The position numbers and the translations under genes were made by a program. Source: Pirellulaceae bacterium (lineage in GTDB: Bacteria > Planctomycetota > Planctomycetia > Pirellulales > Pirellulaceae). From it: 64,000 nt of DNA. Location of the stretch: contig JANQLU010000047.1 in assembly GCA_028280445.1 (NCBI GenBank), positions 20,961-84,960 on the forward strand, in the 5' to 3' direction. Below are positions 45,841 through 55,328 of the stretch, piece after piece. Numbering within the stretch: the stretch's first letter is position 1; each line of letters opens with the position of its first letter. Below the pieces are notes generated by a model, which saw only the letters and a program-made list of their open reading frames with translations, had not been told where the DNA came from and did not search any database.

Positions 45841-47169
45841 CTACTCCACCGCCAGGCGTTTGTTCAGGCGTGGATTTTTCGCCCATGTCTGGCGCCTCAT
45901 TTTTTGTCGTTGCCGATGACCCGCTGCATCAAAAATGGAATGCAGCGCCCGCTGGAACCCTGCTTCTAAATCCGCGACGGTCATTTGATCGGGCTGATAA
46001 ACCACATCAAATAAAGTGTAGGCGTCCCAGTTTTCGTTTTTCAACAATCGCCCTGTCTTTTGCAGGCGGTTGTACAAAGCAGTGCCTGGAAACGGCGTTT
46101 GCAACGTGATTTGAACTTCGGACAATTGACTCGAGGCAACGAATTCAACCAAGCGATCAATCGAATCGTTTGTTTCTCCGTCGGCACCTAAGATAAAACA
46201 TCCATTGACCGCGATGCCAAAGTCCTGGATTTGGGCAATGGCGTCTTGAATCCGCGTCAATTCGGCGTGCTTTCGGCCCATCCCAGGGTACCGAAATGGA
46301 ATCGATTCAAAGCCTGCCAAGATTTGCACGCAGCCCGAATCGGCAATTTTCTTGAGCAACTTGGGATGCTCGGCAATCCGCCAATCGCTTTCCGTAAAAT
46401 ACTTGATGTTGGCGTCCTGCAAGACCTCCAGCATTGCTTCGTTGTTGTTTCGACCAGCAAAAGTATTATCGTCGGCCAATTCAATCCATGGTGAATCGTC
46501 AATGGTTTTCAACACGTCCAGCTCGCGGGCAATGCGCGAGGCTGGTTTGAATCGTGCTGGACCCAGCAAACGACTGGCTCCACAAAATTCACAAGCCAAC
46601 GGACAACCACGTTGCGTTTGGATCGTCCACCGTTGCGGTCGGTTGCCACCACTTTTTGCCAAATCGAAACGCGGCATTGGACTATCGGACAAATCAAACG
46701 GGGTCGATGGTTGATAAAGCGGTCGTAGCTGATCGTGCTCAACGTCCAGCAGTATCCGTCGAAAGCTCGCTTCACCGTCTCCCACACAAACCGCGGTTGC
46801 ATGCATCATGGCTTCATCAGGCATCGCGCTGGCATGCAATCCCCCGATCACCGTGGGAACATTGTACTGTCGCATTTGGCCACAAAACTCATAGGCACTC
46901 AGGGCCGATGCGGTCAAACACGAAACCGCGACGAGGTCCGGTTGATGAACTAAAACATCGGCAACGAGATCATCGGTGGAACTGGATTCGTGGTAGGAAC
47001 ACGTCCAGTCTGGCAGAAGCATTCCGGAAAGCGTTAAAAGACCCAACGATGGCAGTTGCCCAATCGCTTCGGCACGTTTCTGCAGTCCCGGCAAGGACAT
47101 TCCAAATTCATAAGCCGCTTTGGTCCCAACGCGTAATTCAGAAAATGTAACCAGGGCGACGTGCGGCAT
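45841..47169 (-). CDS. B12-binding domain radical SAM protein
   Basis: The product is 442 aa from ATG at 47169 (the frame opens at TTG 47181). An N-terminal cobalamin-binding Rossmann domain (about 1-140) has VAVSCLTASALSAYEF and VIGGLHASAMPDEA. The radical SAM core has the 4Fe-4S motif RGCPLACEFCG near residue 185. This architecture is shared by enzymes such as hopanoid and bacteriochlorophyll methylases. The substrate is not predictable. No hopanoid or pigment genes are adjacent. Confidence 0.88.
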   Translation of the reverse strand: MPHVALVTFSELRVGTKAAYEFGMSLPGLQKRAEAIGQLPSLGLLTLSGMLLPDWTCSYHESSSTDDLVADVLVHQPDLVAVSCLTASALSAYEFCGQMRQYNVPTVIGGLHASAMPDEAMMHATAVCVGDGEASFRRILLDVEHDQLRPLYQPSTPFDLSDSPMPRFDLAKSGGNRPQRWTIQTQRGCPLACEFCGASRLLGPARFKPASRIARELDVLKTIDDSPWIELADDNTFAGRNNNEAMLEVLQDANIKYFTESDWRIAEHPKLLKKIADSGCVQILAGFESIPFRYPGMGRKHAELTRIQDAIAQIQDFGIAVNGCFILGADGETNDSIDRLVEFVASSQLSEVQITLQTPFPGTALYNRLQKTGRLLKNENWDAYTLFDVVYQPDQMTVADLEAGFQRALHSIFDAAGHRQRQKMRRQTWAKNPRLNKRLAVE

Positions 47170-47193
47170 GTCGAAACTCAACGAGCCAACAAC

Positions 47194-47589
47194 TTATTTG
47201 TCAGAATCTACTTTTTGTCGAGGTCGTTTTTTGTCGTCTCCAGTTTTGTCGTCTGAACCTTTGGGCTGCGATTTCGATTTTTTGTCGGCGTCAGATTTCG
47301 AATCATTCGCGGGTTGCTTTGCCGCTTTGTCGCCATCTTTCGTTTTGTCCGACTTGCTTTTCGACCCGGACTTGGCATCCGATTTGCCTTTTTTGGCTTT
47401 CAGCTCTTCCATTTTTTTATCGGCAATTTTTTTAGCTTGCGCCGGACTGGCCGATTCTGGCTTCCTCAACGGAACGTCTTTTAAATCGGGGCCGTCGCCA
47501 TCGGGATTTTTTGATGTTACCGACGGCTCGGCACAACCGATGAGCCCCAGAACGATAGATGCAACAATCGCAGTTACGTAAGATTTCAT
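47194..47589 (-). CDS. Lys/Asp-rich lipoprotein, unknown
   Basis: The product is 131 aa. A lipoprotein signal ends at LIGC (Cys about 19). The rest is low complexity, dominated by Lys, Ser, Asp and Pro, with no predicted fold. It is upstream of the radical SAM gene and could share its transcript. Function unknown. Confidence 0.65.
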   Translation of the reverse strand: MKSYVTAIVASIVLGLIGCAEPSVTSKNPDGDGPDLKDVPLRKPESASPAQAKKIADKKMEELKAKKGKSDAKSGSKSKSDKTKDGDKAAKQPANDSKSDADKKSKSQPKGSDDKTGDDKKRPRQKVDSDK

Positions 47590-47919
47590 TTCAGATCAAA
47601 CTCTCAAATTCTCGATTTATTTGTTTTATTATTAGCCGTCGTTTCTATTCGTAAAGCTTTCATTCAACAGCCGCTGGAAATCGTCATCACTGTTGATCCC
47701 TAACCGCGGCCGTCTATTCCCGCATAGCCACTGTATTTGTTCAATTCAATTGTATGTTCGACATCGATCAAGGCTCACGCCATTTTCTAGTTAAAAAAAA
47801 TCGCGGAGCCTTGACATCCTGTTAAATCAATATGCCCACGGCTCGGCAGGAGCCTCGCCCTCCCGAAACCTCGACCGACTCCGTTTAAACGATTTGTACC
47901 CAGCTCCAATGGACCTCGA
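47590..47919. other. Intergenic with one family B half repeat
   Basis: A 330-bp gap upstream of the lipoprotein gene and downstream of the BNR gene. A single family B half lies at 47840-47864. No gene or clear promoter is recognised. Confidence 0.5.
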
Positions 47920-50211
47920 TCATTTTTGAAATGAACGCACATTGAGCGTAAACATTCCTCGACCGTGTGTCGCAATCACCGCGACTCCATCGCGTGTGTG
48001 AATGACCAGGTCGTGAACAAACGTAATCGGTAATCCTGTGCCAAGGACGTTCCAGGTTTTCGCTCCATCAGTGGAAACATAAACTCCTAAATCCGTCCCG
48101 ACGTACAACACGTTTTTATTTTTTGGATCTTCTTTGATCACGTTGACCGGACCACCAGGAATCCCTTTGCTGATATCCGTCCAGGTCTCGCCGTAATCGC
48201 GCGAGCGGTAGACATAGACTTGAAAATCGTTGTCACGCTTGCCATTTTTTGTCAGATAAACCGTGCCTTCGTCGTACTTCGATGCAACGACTCGCGATAC
48301 CCAAGTTTTAGGAGGCAAACCATTGAGGATTTCTTTCCATGATTTGCCATCATCTTTGGTCACGTGAACTCGTCCGTCATCGGTTCCAGCATACAACAAA
48401 CCGGCTTTGATTGGCGATTCACTCAACGAAGAAATCGTTTGAAAACTGATGTTGCCTCGTTTTTTCGGATCGTTATAGCTCAAATCGTCACTAATCCGCG
48501 TCCATGAATCACCGCGATTGGTTGATTTGAAAACATATTGCATTCCATGATAAATCGTTTTCGAATCGTGCGGTGAGATAATAAATGGTGCCAACCATTG
48601 ACCGCGCAGCGGAGGCGCTCCTCGCCGAGCGCGCGGCACAATACTTTTGGTTCCCCGCCGCCCTTTGCTGAGGTCGGTGCGTTGAATCCGTCCGTAAAAA
48701 CTTTCCGAATACAAAATATTAGGATTGTCCGGATCGACAGCATGGTAGCTCGCTTCGCCACCGGCTGTTCGTTTCCAAGCAGTTTTGGGATGAACACCGG
48801 GCCGATGGTTCGATGGTCCGACCCAACTGTTGTTGTCCTGGATCGAGCCGTACACGTTGAACGGCCGCGCATTATCAACCGCGACATTATAAAACTGCAC
48901 CAACGGCAAATTGTCTATGTCTTTCCAGGTTTTACCGCCGTCGTAAGAAATATTTACACCGCCATCGTTGCCATTGATGATGTGTTTGGAGTTTTTGGGA
49001 TTGATCCACATGGCGTGATGGTCGCCGTGCAATCCACGGTAATACAATTGCTCGTATTTTTTGCCGCCGTCGGTTGATCGCAAAAGCGGAACGCCCATGA
49101 TGTAGGTCGTGTTCTCGTCATTGGGATCGACGCGAATTTGCCCAAATACCCAGCCGTAAGTCGAAAACAGCCGAGTCATGGTTCGACCGTCAGTACTGGT
49201 TTTGGTCCAGGTTTTTCCAGCGTCGTTGGATCGAAAAACCTGTGCCCCTTTCAATACGTCTTTGCGAGGTCGGCCATAAGAATCCAGTTCGCCAGGCCGA
49301 GCTTTGCGAGCAATCTCGTGGTTGTCGACCAGCACATAAACGACATTGGGTTTGCTGGCGGCCAAAGCGATTCCCATGCGTCCAGCTTTCCCACGTTTGG
49401 GCAACCCATTGGTGATTAATTTCCATGTATCGCCACCATCGGTCGATTTGTAAATTCCTCCGCCGGGTCCTGGCAATGGATCACTCCAAGGGCGACGAAT
49501 CCGGTGCCACATCGATGCATACAACACGTTGGGATCTTTGGGATTGATAATCAAATCAATCGCGCCAGTCATTTCGTCTTCGTAGAGAACTTTTTTCCAA
49601 GTGTTTCCGCCATCGGTTGTCTTGAATACGCCGCGCTGTTTGTTAGGAGTGTATTCATGACCAGATGCAGCCACATAAACGATCTTTGAATTTTGGGGGT
49701 GAACGACGATTCGCGCAATGTGTTGCGAGTCCGCCAGTCCTTTATGCGACCAGGTTTTTCCGCCATCATCGGATCGGTAAACGCCCGTGCCAGACATGCT
49801 GCTGCGAAAGATATTGGCTTCTCCAAACCCGACCCAAACGGTATCGGTATTCGACGGATCAACGGAAATTGCTCCGACCGACCCCGATGGAGCGTCGTCA
49901 AAAATCGGCTGCCAAGTGGTGCCTTCGTTTTCCGTCTTCCAGACACCGCCCGACGCACTGGCAACGTAAAACGTATGCGGTTTATCGTGAGGCACAGCCA
50001 AATCAGTGACACGTCCGCTCATCAACAATGGTCCAATGTGCCGCCATTTCAATTTTCCATGAGGAGTATTTTTTTGCATCTCCAAATGTTGTTGGTGCCA
50101 GGCCAGTCGCGTTTTTGCATCGAAGACTGGTTTTTTGTAGTTTTGTGAGGAAACTTTGGAGGTCGTACCAAACAGCAACAACACCAAAATCAGTAACGAT
50201 ACTTTCTTCAT
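47920..50211 (-). CDS. Secreted BNR/sortilin-type beta-propeller protein
   Basis: The product is 763 aa from ATG at 50211; the frame extends 68 codons upstream but the signal peptide MKKVSLLILVLLLFG starts here. About eleven Asp-box (SxDxGxTW) repeats are spread along the protein, e.g. SDDGGKTWSHKG, TTDGGNTWKKV, STDGGDTWKLI, SYDGGKTWKDI and SRDYGETWTDI. This is the layout of VPS10/sortilin or sialidase-like multi-blade propellers annotated as glycosyl hydrolases in planctomycetes. No catalytic residues are proven. It is exported and probably binds or cleaves polysaccharide or protein. Confidence 0.88.
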   Translation of the reverse strand: MKKVSLLILVLLLFGTTSKVSSQNYKKPVFDAKTRLAWHQQHLEMQKNTPHGKLKWRHIGPLLMSGRVTDLAVPHDKPHTFYVASASGGVWKTENEGTTWQPIFDDAPSGSVGAISVDPSNTDTVWVGFGEANIFRSSMSGTGVYRSDDGGKTWSHKGLADSQHIARIVVHPQNSKIVYVAASGHEYTPNKQRGVFKTTDGGNTWKKVLYEDEMTGAIDLIINPKDPNVLYASMWHRIRRPWSDPLPGPGGGIYKSTDGGDTWKLITNGLPKRGKAGRMGIALAASKPNVVYVLVDNHEIARKARPGELDSYGRPRKDVLKGAQVFRSNDAGKTWTKTSTDGRTMTRLFSTYGWVFGQIRVDPNDENTTYIMGVPLLRSTDGGKKYEQLYYRGLHGDHHAMWINPKNSKHIINGNDGGVNISYDGGKTWKDIDNLPLVQFYNVAVDNARPFNVYGSIQDNNSWVGPSNHRPGVHPKTAWKRTAGGEASYHAVDPDNPNILYSESFYGRIQRTDLSKGRRGTKSIVPRARRGAPPLRGQWLAPFIISPHDSKTIYHGMQYVFKSTNRGDSWTRISDDLSYNDPKKRGNISFQTISSLSESPIKAGLLYAGTDDGRVHVTKDDGKSWKEILNGLPPKTWVSRVVASKYDEGTVYLTKNGKRDNDFQVYVYRSRDYGETWTDISKGIPGGPVNVIKEDPKNKNVLYVGTDLGVYVSTDGAKTWNVLGTGLPITFVHDLVIHTRDGVAVIATHGRGMFTLNVRSFQK

Positions 50212-50514
50212 GTCTTGATTCTCATAAAACGCTGGAAACAGAATTATCTTATGCATTTTTGAGGGCGGCAGATTCTCGCTATGCAGATAGCGAAATGACA
50301 AAAAAATGATTCTCAAATCATAACCCGAATTTTCGGCTGTGGACAGGAAATGCCACAATACATTCTGGTCCCATCGCATCTCGGATTGCCGGCGATTGTT
50401 TGCGTTCTCATTCAATCAGGCGATCGCACCCCAACAATATTGAGGCATTGGCTTTTATTTTGTCGAATGTGCGTTTTTCAGTTAAAATGTACACTCCCGA
50501 TCGAAGAGAAAATC
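50212..50514. other. Intergenic between divergent genes
   Basis: A 303-bp gap that should contain both promoters. No repeat or RNA structure was recognised; an AT-rich stretch near 50290-50340 is a possible promoter site. Confidence 0.35.
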
Positions 50515-51135
50515 ATGAAAATCACCACCCACCCCTTGAGCTCCAGTCTGTTGGTCATTGTCACGATTGTGGCTTGCTCGGCGTTATCTCCCCAGCTGCT
50601 GAATGCGCAGTTTCATCGACCGGGAAAATCTCCATCGAGTCGATTTCCAAGCTCCCAAAATTTTCCTTCGTCGAGGCACCGCTCGTCTCTACCTTCTTCG
50701 AAAAATATGCGGCCAAAGTTCGGTAGTTCTCCAAATTTTAGCCATACACCGAATCGAACTTCGCGTTTTCCCAGTTCGTCAAAGCCTTCGATTCCTAGCT
50801 CTTCAAGGCCATCATTTCCCAGCTCTCCATCGAATTCGTTTCCCAAATCTTCATCGCACTCTTACCGGACACCTTCGTCGTTGCGACATGAACGCAACAA
50901 TACTGAATCCTCGGAGCAAAATGGGGCATCACGATACCCGCGTTATGGTCGGCTCATCGGCGTCGCCATTCGATTGATTATCGGACTGGTCATCCTATTG
51001 GGAGGTGGAGGTGCCGCTGGTTACTTCGCACTCTCCAGAAATGGTCGCTCAAACAACGACGATAACAATCATCAAACCAATCAGAGCAACCCGTCGTGGA
51101 ATGATCGCGATTACAATCCGTACCGCGATGGCTAA
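50515..51135 (+). CDS. Ser/Pro-rich exported membrane protein, unknown
   Basis: The product is 206 aa from ATG at 50515 (upstream frame not used; the signal peptide begins MKITTHPLSSSLLV). Residues 35-130 are low-complexity Ser/Pro/Phe-rich (repeated FPSS and PSSS patterns). A membrane segment follows (about 148-172, ending GGGGAAGYFAL), then an Asn/Asp-rich tail. No family is recognised. Confidence 0.65.
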   Translation: MKITTHPLSSSLLVIVTIVACSALSPQLLNAQFHRPGKSPSSRFPSSQNFPSSRHRSSLPSSKNMRPKFGSSPNFSHTPNRTSRFPSSSKPSIPSSSRPSFPSSPSNSFPKSSSHSYRTPSSLRHERNNTESSEQNGASRYPRYGRLIGVAIRLIIGLVILLGGGGAAGYFALSRNGRSNNDDNNHQTNQSNPSWNDRDYNPYRDG

Positions 51136-51150
51136 TCCGCCAAGCTTGCG

Positions 51151-51170
51151 TGGCACTGGCTTTGCCAGTG
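51151..51170. repeat. Family D short palindrome
   Basis: A single TGGCACTGGCTTTGCCAGTG copy. A separate 10-bp hairpin with arms CCAGTTGAG and CTCAACTGG follows near 51274-51302, possibly stopping the LpxH-like gene transcript. Confidence 0.6.
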
Positions 51171-51320
51171 AAAGTCACCGTTCTGTCTCCACGTTGTTGC
51201 AAGTTTTTAAAGCGTGATTCTGACAAAAGCGTATTTCTTCAAAATACCGTCAGGACAGTCAGCGACGTTCGCCAGTTGAGCTCAGTGAAAACTCAACTGG
51301 CATTCAAATCAGACCAGCTT

Positions 51321-52313
51321 TTAATTTAATACCGCTTCGGCACGTCGGTTAAAAATTTCGACGACCTGCAATGCTTTGCCCCAATCATCAGTTCGAGCAA
51401 CGAACGATGCGGTCAACAAGCTTTCTTCTTCGATCGATTGTTCAGGCGAATAGGAAGGTTTGGCCGCTTCGGTTGCGATCGTTTCGTCGCGATCAATCAG
51501 CTGCCACGTTCCGTCTTTGTGCTCGACTAACAACGAACGGTTTTCAACCCAATCACCAGTATTCATATAGATTGTTCCGCGGCTGCGTTTGATTTGAGGA
51601 GCATGAACGTGGCCGCAAATCACTCCATCACATCCTTGGTTACGAGCATGTTTAGCGGTGTTGCGGATGTAACCATTGACGATTTTGAAAAAAGTTTTCG
51701 AAGCCCATTTCAGCGACTGACAGATTTTCCATTCGCGGAAACCGAGTTTTCGTTGCCAGTGATTGAGTTTCATGTTGACCGCCAACGCCATGTCGTACAA
51801 GCGACACGCCAGAGTTGAAACCCACTGAGCTTTTGCCTCGACGCTGTCAAACTGGTCGCCGTGAATCACAAGGAATTTTCGACCGTCGGCTGCGATATGG
51901 ACAAATTCATCAGAAACCTCGACCGTACGAACTTTGAATTTCTTGTGTCGGAGATAATGATCGTGGTTGCCTGGCGTGTAGAAGACTTTCGTTCCCTCTT
52001 TTTGAAGTTTCCAGATGATGCGAGCCAACTCGGAGTAGACGGATTTCCAAAACCACGATTTTTTCAGACGCCATTGGTCAATGATGTCGCCCACCAAGTA
52101 CAAATATTTAGGTTTGTATTGTTTCAAAGTTTCCAAAAACTGGTCGGCATGGCCGTCGGTGAACCCAAGGTGCAGATCGCTAATGAACATAGCGCGAATT
52201 TCAATGCGATTGTTTTCGTCATGTTGGTGTGGCTGTTTTGGCAGGCCGCCGGTGGTTTTTTGAGTTTGTTTTTGTTTTGTTTCCGTTGGTTGGGTGAGAG
52301 TAACCATTGCCAC
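51321..52313 (-). CDS. LpxH-like metallophosphoesterase
   Basis: The product is 330 aa (GTG at 52313, or ATG two codons later). A Gln/Thr-rich N-terminus precedes the calcineurin-like fold with all metal motifs: SDLHLG, GDIIDQW, GNHD, VIHGDQFD and CGHVHAP. This is the pattern of UDP-2,3-diacylglucosamine diphosphatase (LpxH) relatives, which act in lipid A synthesis. The long C-terminal helical tail is unusual. It is cytoplasmic or membrane-peripheral. Confidence 0.85.
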   Translation of the reverse strand: MAMVTLTQPTETKQKQTQKTTGGLPKQPHQHDENNRIEIRAMFISDLHLGFTDGHADQFLETLKQYKPKYLYLVGDIIDQWRLKKSWFWKSVYSELARIIWKLQKEGTKVFYTPGNHDHYLRHKKFKVRTVEVSDEFVHIAADGRKFLVIHGDQFDSVEAKAQWVSTLACRLYDMALAVNMKLNHWQRKLGFREWKICQSLKWASKTFFKIVNGYIRNTAKHARNQGCDGVICGHVHAPQIKRSRGTIYMNTGDWVENRSLLVEHKDGTWQLIDRDETIATEAAKPSYSPEQSIEEESLLTASFVARTDDWGKALQVVEIFNRRAEAVLN

Positions 52314-52655
52314 TGCCTGATTTTGTTATGCCTGAATTTGCTTCACTGATATTTCAAGAAGCGATTTCCAATCAGAAGTGTTACAACGCCATTTCCAGGT
52401 AAATCGGGCCGTTTTTGCCAGCATTTTGTCCCTCGCCCCGGAAAATCGCCTGTTATCGAACAGACACCTTTCGGACTTGCAAGATTTTTCTGCAAATCTC
52501 CAAAAAAGTGGTTTTTGATGAATATTCCCGACGTTTTTGCTTACTTTGGTCGAACCGCGGTGAAATTGACCTATGTTTTTTTGCCGCAACGACCAGGGTT
52601 TCCGAGCCCACGTGGCGTTGCGAGTTTTTGGGCAGAAAAACACGGGCAGGTTCAG
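52314..52655. other. Intergenic, uncertain start region of CBS gene
   Basis: The CBS gene frame extends upstream to an ATG at 52515, but that ATG has no ribosome site and the extra 47 codons look non-coding. No other feature is recognised in this segment. Confidence 0.4.
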
Positions 52656-53633
52656 ATGTACAAGCAACTTGGTTGTTTGAATTCCAGCAACAACTTCGAA
52701 GTAACGGGTCGGCAACGTCGATCGACTGATAATCGGAACAAAACCAGTCGGCGGCAACGCGGAGCCGTGGCGATCGAGTATCTCATCGTTGCTGCGGCAA
52801 TCATTGCTTTTACCGCATCGACATTTTTTTTCCTTCAAGACAACGTTGATTTCGGCTTGAGACGCTCGGCGAAAACTCAAACCAATTCAAGTGCCCCAAA
52901 AGATTTCTCACAGGTCTCACGGACAAACCAGCAATGGAAACCTGGCGGGCGAACATCACAACTCTGGCGATCCGTTGTTTTTGTGGGCGCCGCGGCGATC
53001 AGTCTCTGTCTTATCTCGTTTTTATATCTGAGGCAAACCCGAAAATCCGCGAACCCGGAATCGAACTTACGCGAAGTGCCACAACTCGTCGGGCGTTCTC
53101 CAACACTTTCTCACATACTGGCAAAACGCGATTCGATTCAAAAATACTTGCGCGACGATTTGTTCAAGATCTTTGTCGGAGACGTTCCGGTCAAGGATTT
53201 TATGACCACAGAACTTCAAACGGTTCAACCGGATGACGGCGTTGAAAAAATCTACGACATCCTCGAAACGTTTGGCTGTCGAAGGGTTATCGTGGTCAAT
53301 CCACAAGGCAAACTTTTGGGCATCGTCAGCCACAAAGATCTCAGCAAACGAACGGGCCAATATGCTCGAGAACTCATGTCGACCAATCTCAAAACAGTTG
53401 ATCCAAATTATGGCTTGTCTAATGCCATCACGATCATGTTGCAACAAAAACTGACCTGCATTCCCATCGTCGAACAGGACAAACTGGTCGGTGTATTAAC
53501 GGCGTCAGATTTGATGATGATTCTCCAATGTGTGTTGGTCACTCTCTACAAATACACGATGGAATCAAATTACTCGGATTCGATTCCCGAAAACGACAAA
53601 CCGTCGGTCAAAGCAGAACAAATTACGAACTAA
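52656..53633 (+). CDS. CBS-domain membrane protein with Flp/TadE-type leader
   Basis: The product is 325 aa from ATG at 52656 (AGG five bases upstream). Residues 32-60 read SRRQRG-AVAIEY then a hydrophobic stretch. This is exactly the class IVb prepilin pattern: basic leader, Gly at -1, Glu at +5, Tyr at +6. A second membrane segment lies at about 106-125. Two CBS domains follow (about 178-300: VPVKDFMTTELQTVQPDDGV, RRVIVVNPQGKLLGIVSHKDL, CIPIVEQDKLVGVLTASDLM), which usually bind adenine nucleotides. The gene ends 16 bp before the transhydrogenase gene. This pairing of a pilin-like signal with CBS domains is unusual. Confidence 0.8.
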   Translation: MYKQLGCLNSSNNFEVTGRQRRSTDNRNKTSRRQRGAVAIEYLIVAAAIIAFTASTFFFLQDNVDFGLRRSAKTQTNSSAPKDFSQVSRTNQQWKPGGRTSQLWRSVVFVGAAAISLCLISFLYLRQTRKSANPESNLREVPQLVGRSPTLSHILAKRDSIQKYLRDDLFKIFVGDVPVKDFMTTELQTVQPDDGVEKIYDILETFGCRRVIVVNPQGKLLGIVSHKDLSKRTGQYARELMSTNLKTVDPNYGLSNAITIMLQQKLTCIPIVEQDKLVGVLTASDLMMILQCVLVTLYKYTMESNYSDSIPENDKPSVKAEQITN

Positions 53634-53649
53634 GAATTGGAGCAAATTC

Positions 53650-55137
53650 ATGAAATATGATATCACCGTTATCGGCAGCGGCCCGGCCGGACAAAAGGCC
53701 GCGATTGCTGCTGCCAAACTGGGAAAAAACGTCGCCATTGTCGAACGCTCGGGCGAAAAAGTTGGCGGCGTTTGTCTGCACACGGGGACGATTCCCTCGA
53801 AAACACTTCGCGAAGCGATCTTGTATCTGACCGGTTTTCGCCAACGCAACGTGTTTGCCGAACGTTATCAACGAAAACGTCATATCACGATGGCAAATCT
53901 CAAAGAAAAACTCAATCAAGTGATCAATGTCGAGCGTCGTATCATTCGTGATCAGCTCGAGCGAAACCTGGTTGACGTCTATGAAGGTGTGGCCAGTTTT
54001 GTCGACAATCATACGATCGAAATTCGAAATTCGTCGGGTGTCGATCTAGTATCGAGCGACAAAGTTTTGATTGCGACGGGAACTCGACCGTCCCGTCCTC
54101 CCGAAATCCCTTTTGATAGCGAAACGGTTTTCGACAGCGATGAAATTTTGCAATTAGAAAACATTCCCAGGTCTATGATTGTTGTTGGCGGTGGCGTTAT
54201 TGGACTGGAGTACGCCATCATGTTTGCCGCGCTCGGAGTAAAAATCACAGTCGTCGATGGCCGTTCTAACTTGCTGGATTTCTGCGATCGCGAAATCATT
54301 GATACGTTGATGTATTGCTGTCGTTCCATGGGGATTACTTTCCGACTCGGAGAAAGTGTTCGCGCCGTCCGGAAAATCGGACCTCAACAAGTTGCCGTCG
54401 AACTGGAAAGTTGCAAACAACTCGTTGCAGAGACAACATTTTTCAGCGTCGGTCGAGTCGGCGATATCGACCAATTGAACGTTACGGCAGCCGGATTGGA
54501 GCCGGATAAACGCGGCAAAATTCCGTGCAACGAAAAATTTGAAACTTCGGTTGAAAATATCTTTGCGGTCGGCGACGTGATTGGTTTTCCATCATTGGCC
54601 AGCACGTCGATCGAACAAGGCCGTTGCGCTGTGCATCATATTTTTGGCTGCGACTACGAACCCTCAAAATTGATCCCTTACGGGCTGTTCACGATTCCCG
54701 AAATTTCCATGGTCGGCAAAACAGAACAACAGCTGACTGATGAGAAAATTCCATTTGAAATTGGCATTGCGCGATTCGATGAAAATGCCAAAAGTCAAAT
54801 TGTTGGCTGTGAAAACGGATTGCTGAAAATCTTGTTCCATCGTGAATCCAAGGAATTACTGGGAGTCCACTGTATTGGCGAATGTGCGACGGAAATCATC
54901 CATTTGGGACAAGCGGTGATTTCGCTGGGTGGCACGATTGATTACTTCTGCAACACCGTTTTCAACCATCCGACCATCGCCGAAGGTTACAAAATCGCTG
55001 CGTTTGACGGACTCAATCGATTAGGAGTTGGTTTGTCTCAAGACGACCAAACCGCCGAAAACCAGGGGGCGGAGATCAACCCAGCAGTAATTGCGCCTGC
55101 AGCAACGGCAGCAACATTGGAAAGTTCAAACTGCTAG
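53650..55137 (+). CDS. sthA: Soluble pyridine nucleotide transhydrogenase
   Basis: The product is 495 aa from ATG at 53650, after GGAG (the longer upstream frame overlaps the CBS gene). FAD motif VIGSGPAGQKAAIAAAKLG, active-site region GGVCLHTGTIPSKTLREA with the second redox Cys replaced by Thr, as in SthA rather than lipoamide dehydrogenase, NAD motif VVGGGVIGLEYAIMFAALG and the dimer domain with VFNHPTIAEGYK. It moves reducing equivalents between NADPH and NAD+. A small Ala-rich tail ends the protein. It is in an operon with the CBS gene. Confidence 0.93.
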   Translation: MKYDITVIGSGPAGQKAAIAAAKLGKNVAIVERSGEKVGGVCLHTGTIPSKTLREAILYLTGFRQRNVFAERYQRKRHITMANLKEKLNQVINVERRIIRDQLERNLVDVYEGVASFVDNHTIEIRNSSGVDLVSSDKVLIATGTRPSRPPEIPFDSETVFDSDEILQLENIPRSMIVVGGGVIGLEYAIMFAALGVKITVVDGRSNLLDFCDREIIDTLMYCCRSMGITFRLGESVRAVRKIGPQQVAVELESCKQLVAETTFFSVGRVGDIDQLNVTAAGLEPDKRGKIPCNEKFETSVENIFAVGDVIGFPSLASTSIEQGRCAVHHIFGCDYEPSKLIPYGLFTIPEISMVGKTEQQLTDEKIPFEIGIARFDENAKSQIVGCENGLLKILFHRESKELLGVHCIGECATEIIHLGQAVISLGGTIDYFCNTVFNHPTIAEGYKIAAFDGLNRLGVGLSQDDQTAENQGAEINPAVIAPAATAATLESSNC

Positions 55138-55174
55138 AACGTTTTCGGATTGTTGTGCGGCATGAGGGCTCTTC

Positions 55175-55307
55175 GGGAGGGCGAGGCTCTTTGGGAGGGC
55201 GAGGCTCCTGCCGAGCCGCGGGCATGTTAATTAGGGATGTTGGTTGGTCTATTGATTTGGCATGTTGCATTTGCACTGGCAGAGCCACTGGCACCTGCGG
55301 TGGCACC
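55175..55307. repeat. Family B and D repeats
   Basis: Two tandem family B halves (55175-55217) are followed by family D units (55273-55307). The frames here are non-coding. Confidence 0.7.
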
Positions 55308-55328
55308 CATTCCCGAATCCCTAACCAA

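Noticed and set aside
52326..52880. Minus-strand ORF overlapping the start of the CBS gene
   Set aside because: It has no ribosome site or recognisable domain and overlaps the pilin-like signal of the CBS protein.
53785..53820. SthA redox Cys pair as a possible Sec site
   Set aside because: The codons are normal (Cys then Thr), as expected for soluble transhydrogenase; no UGA occurs.
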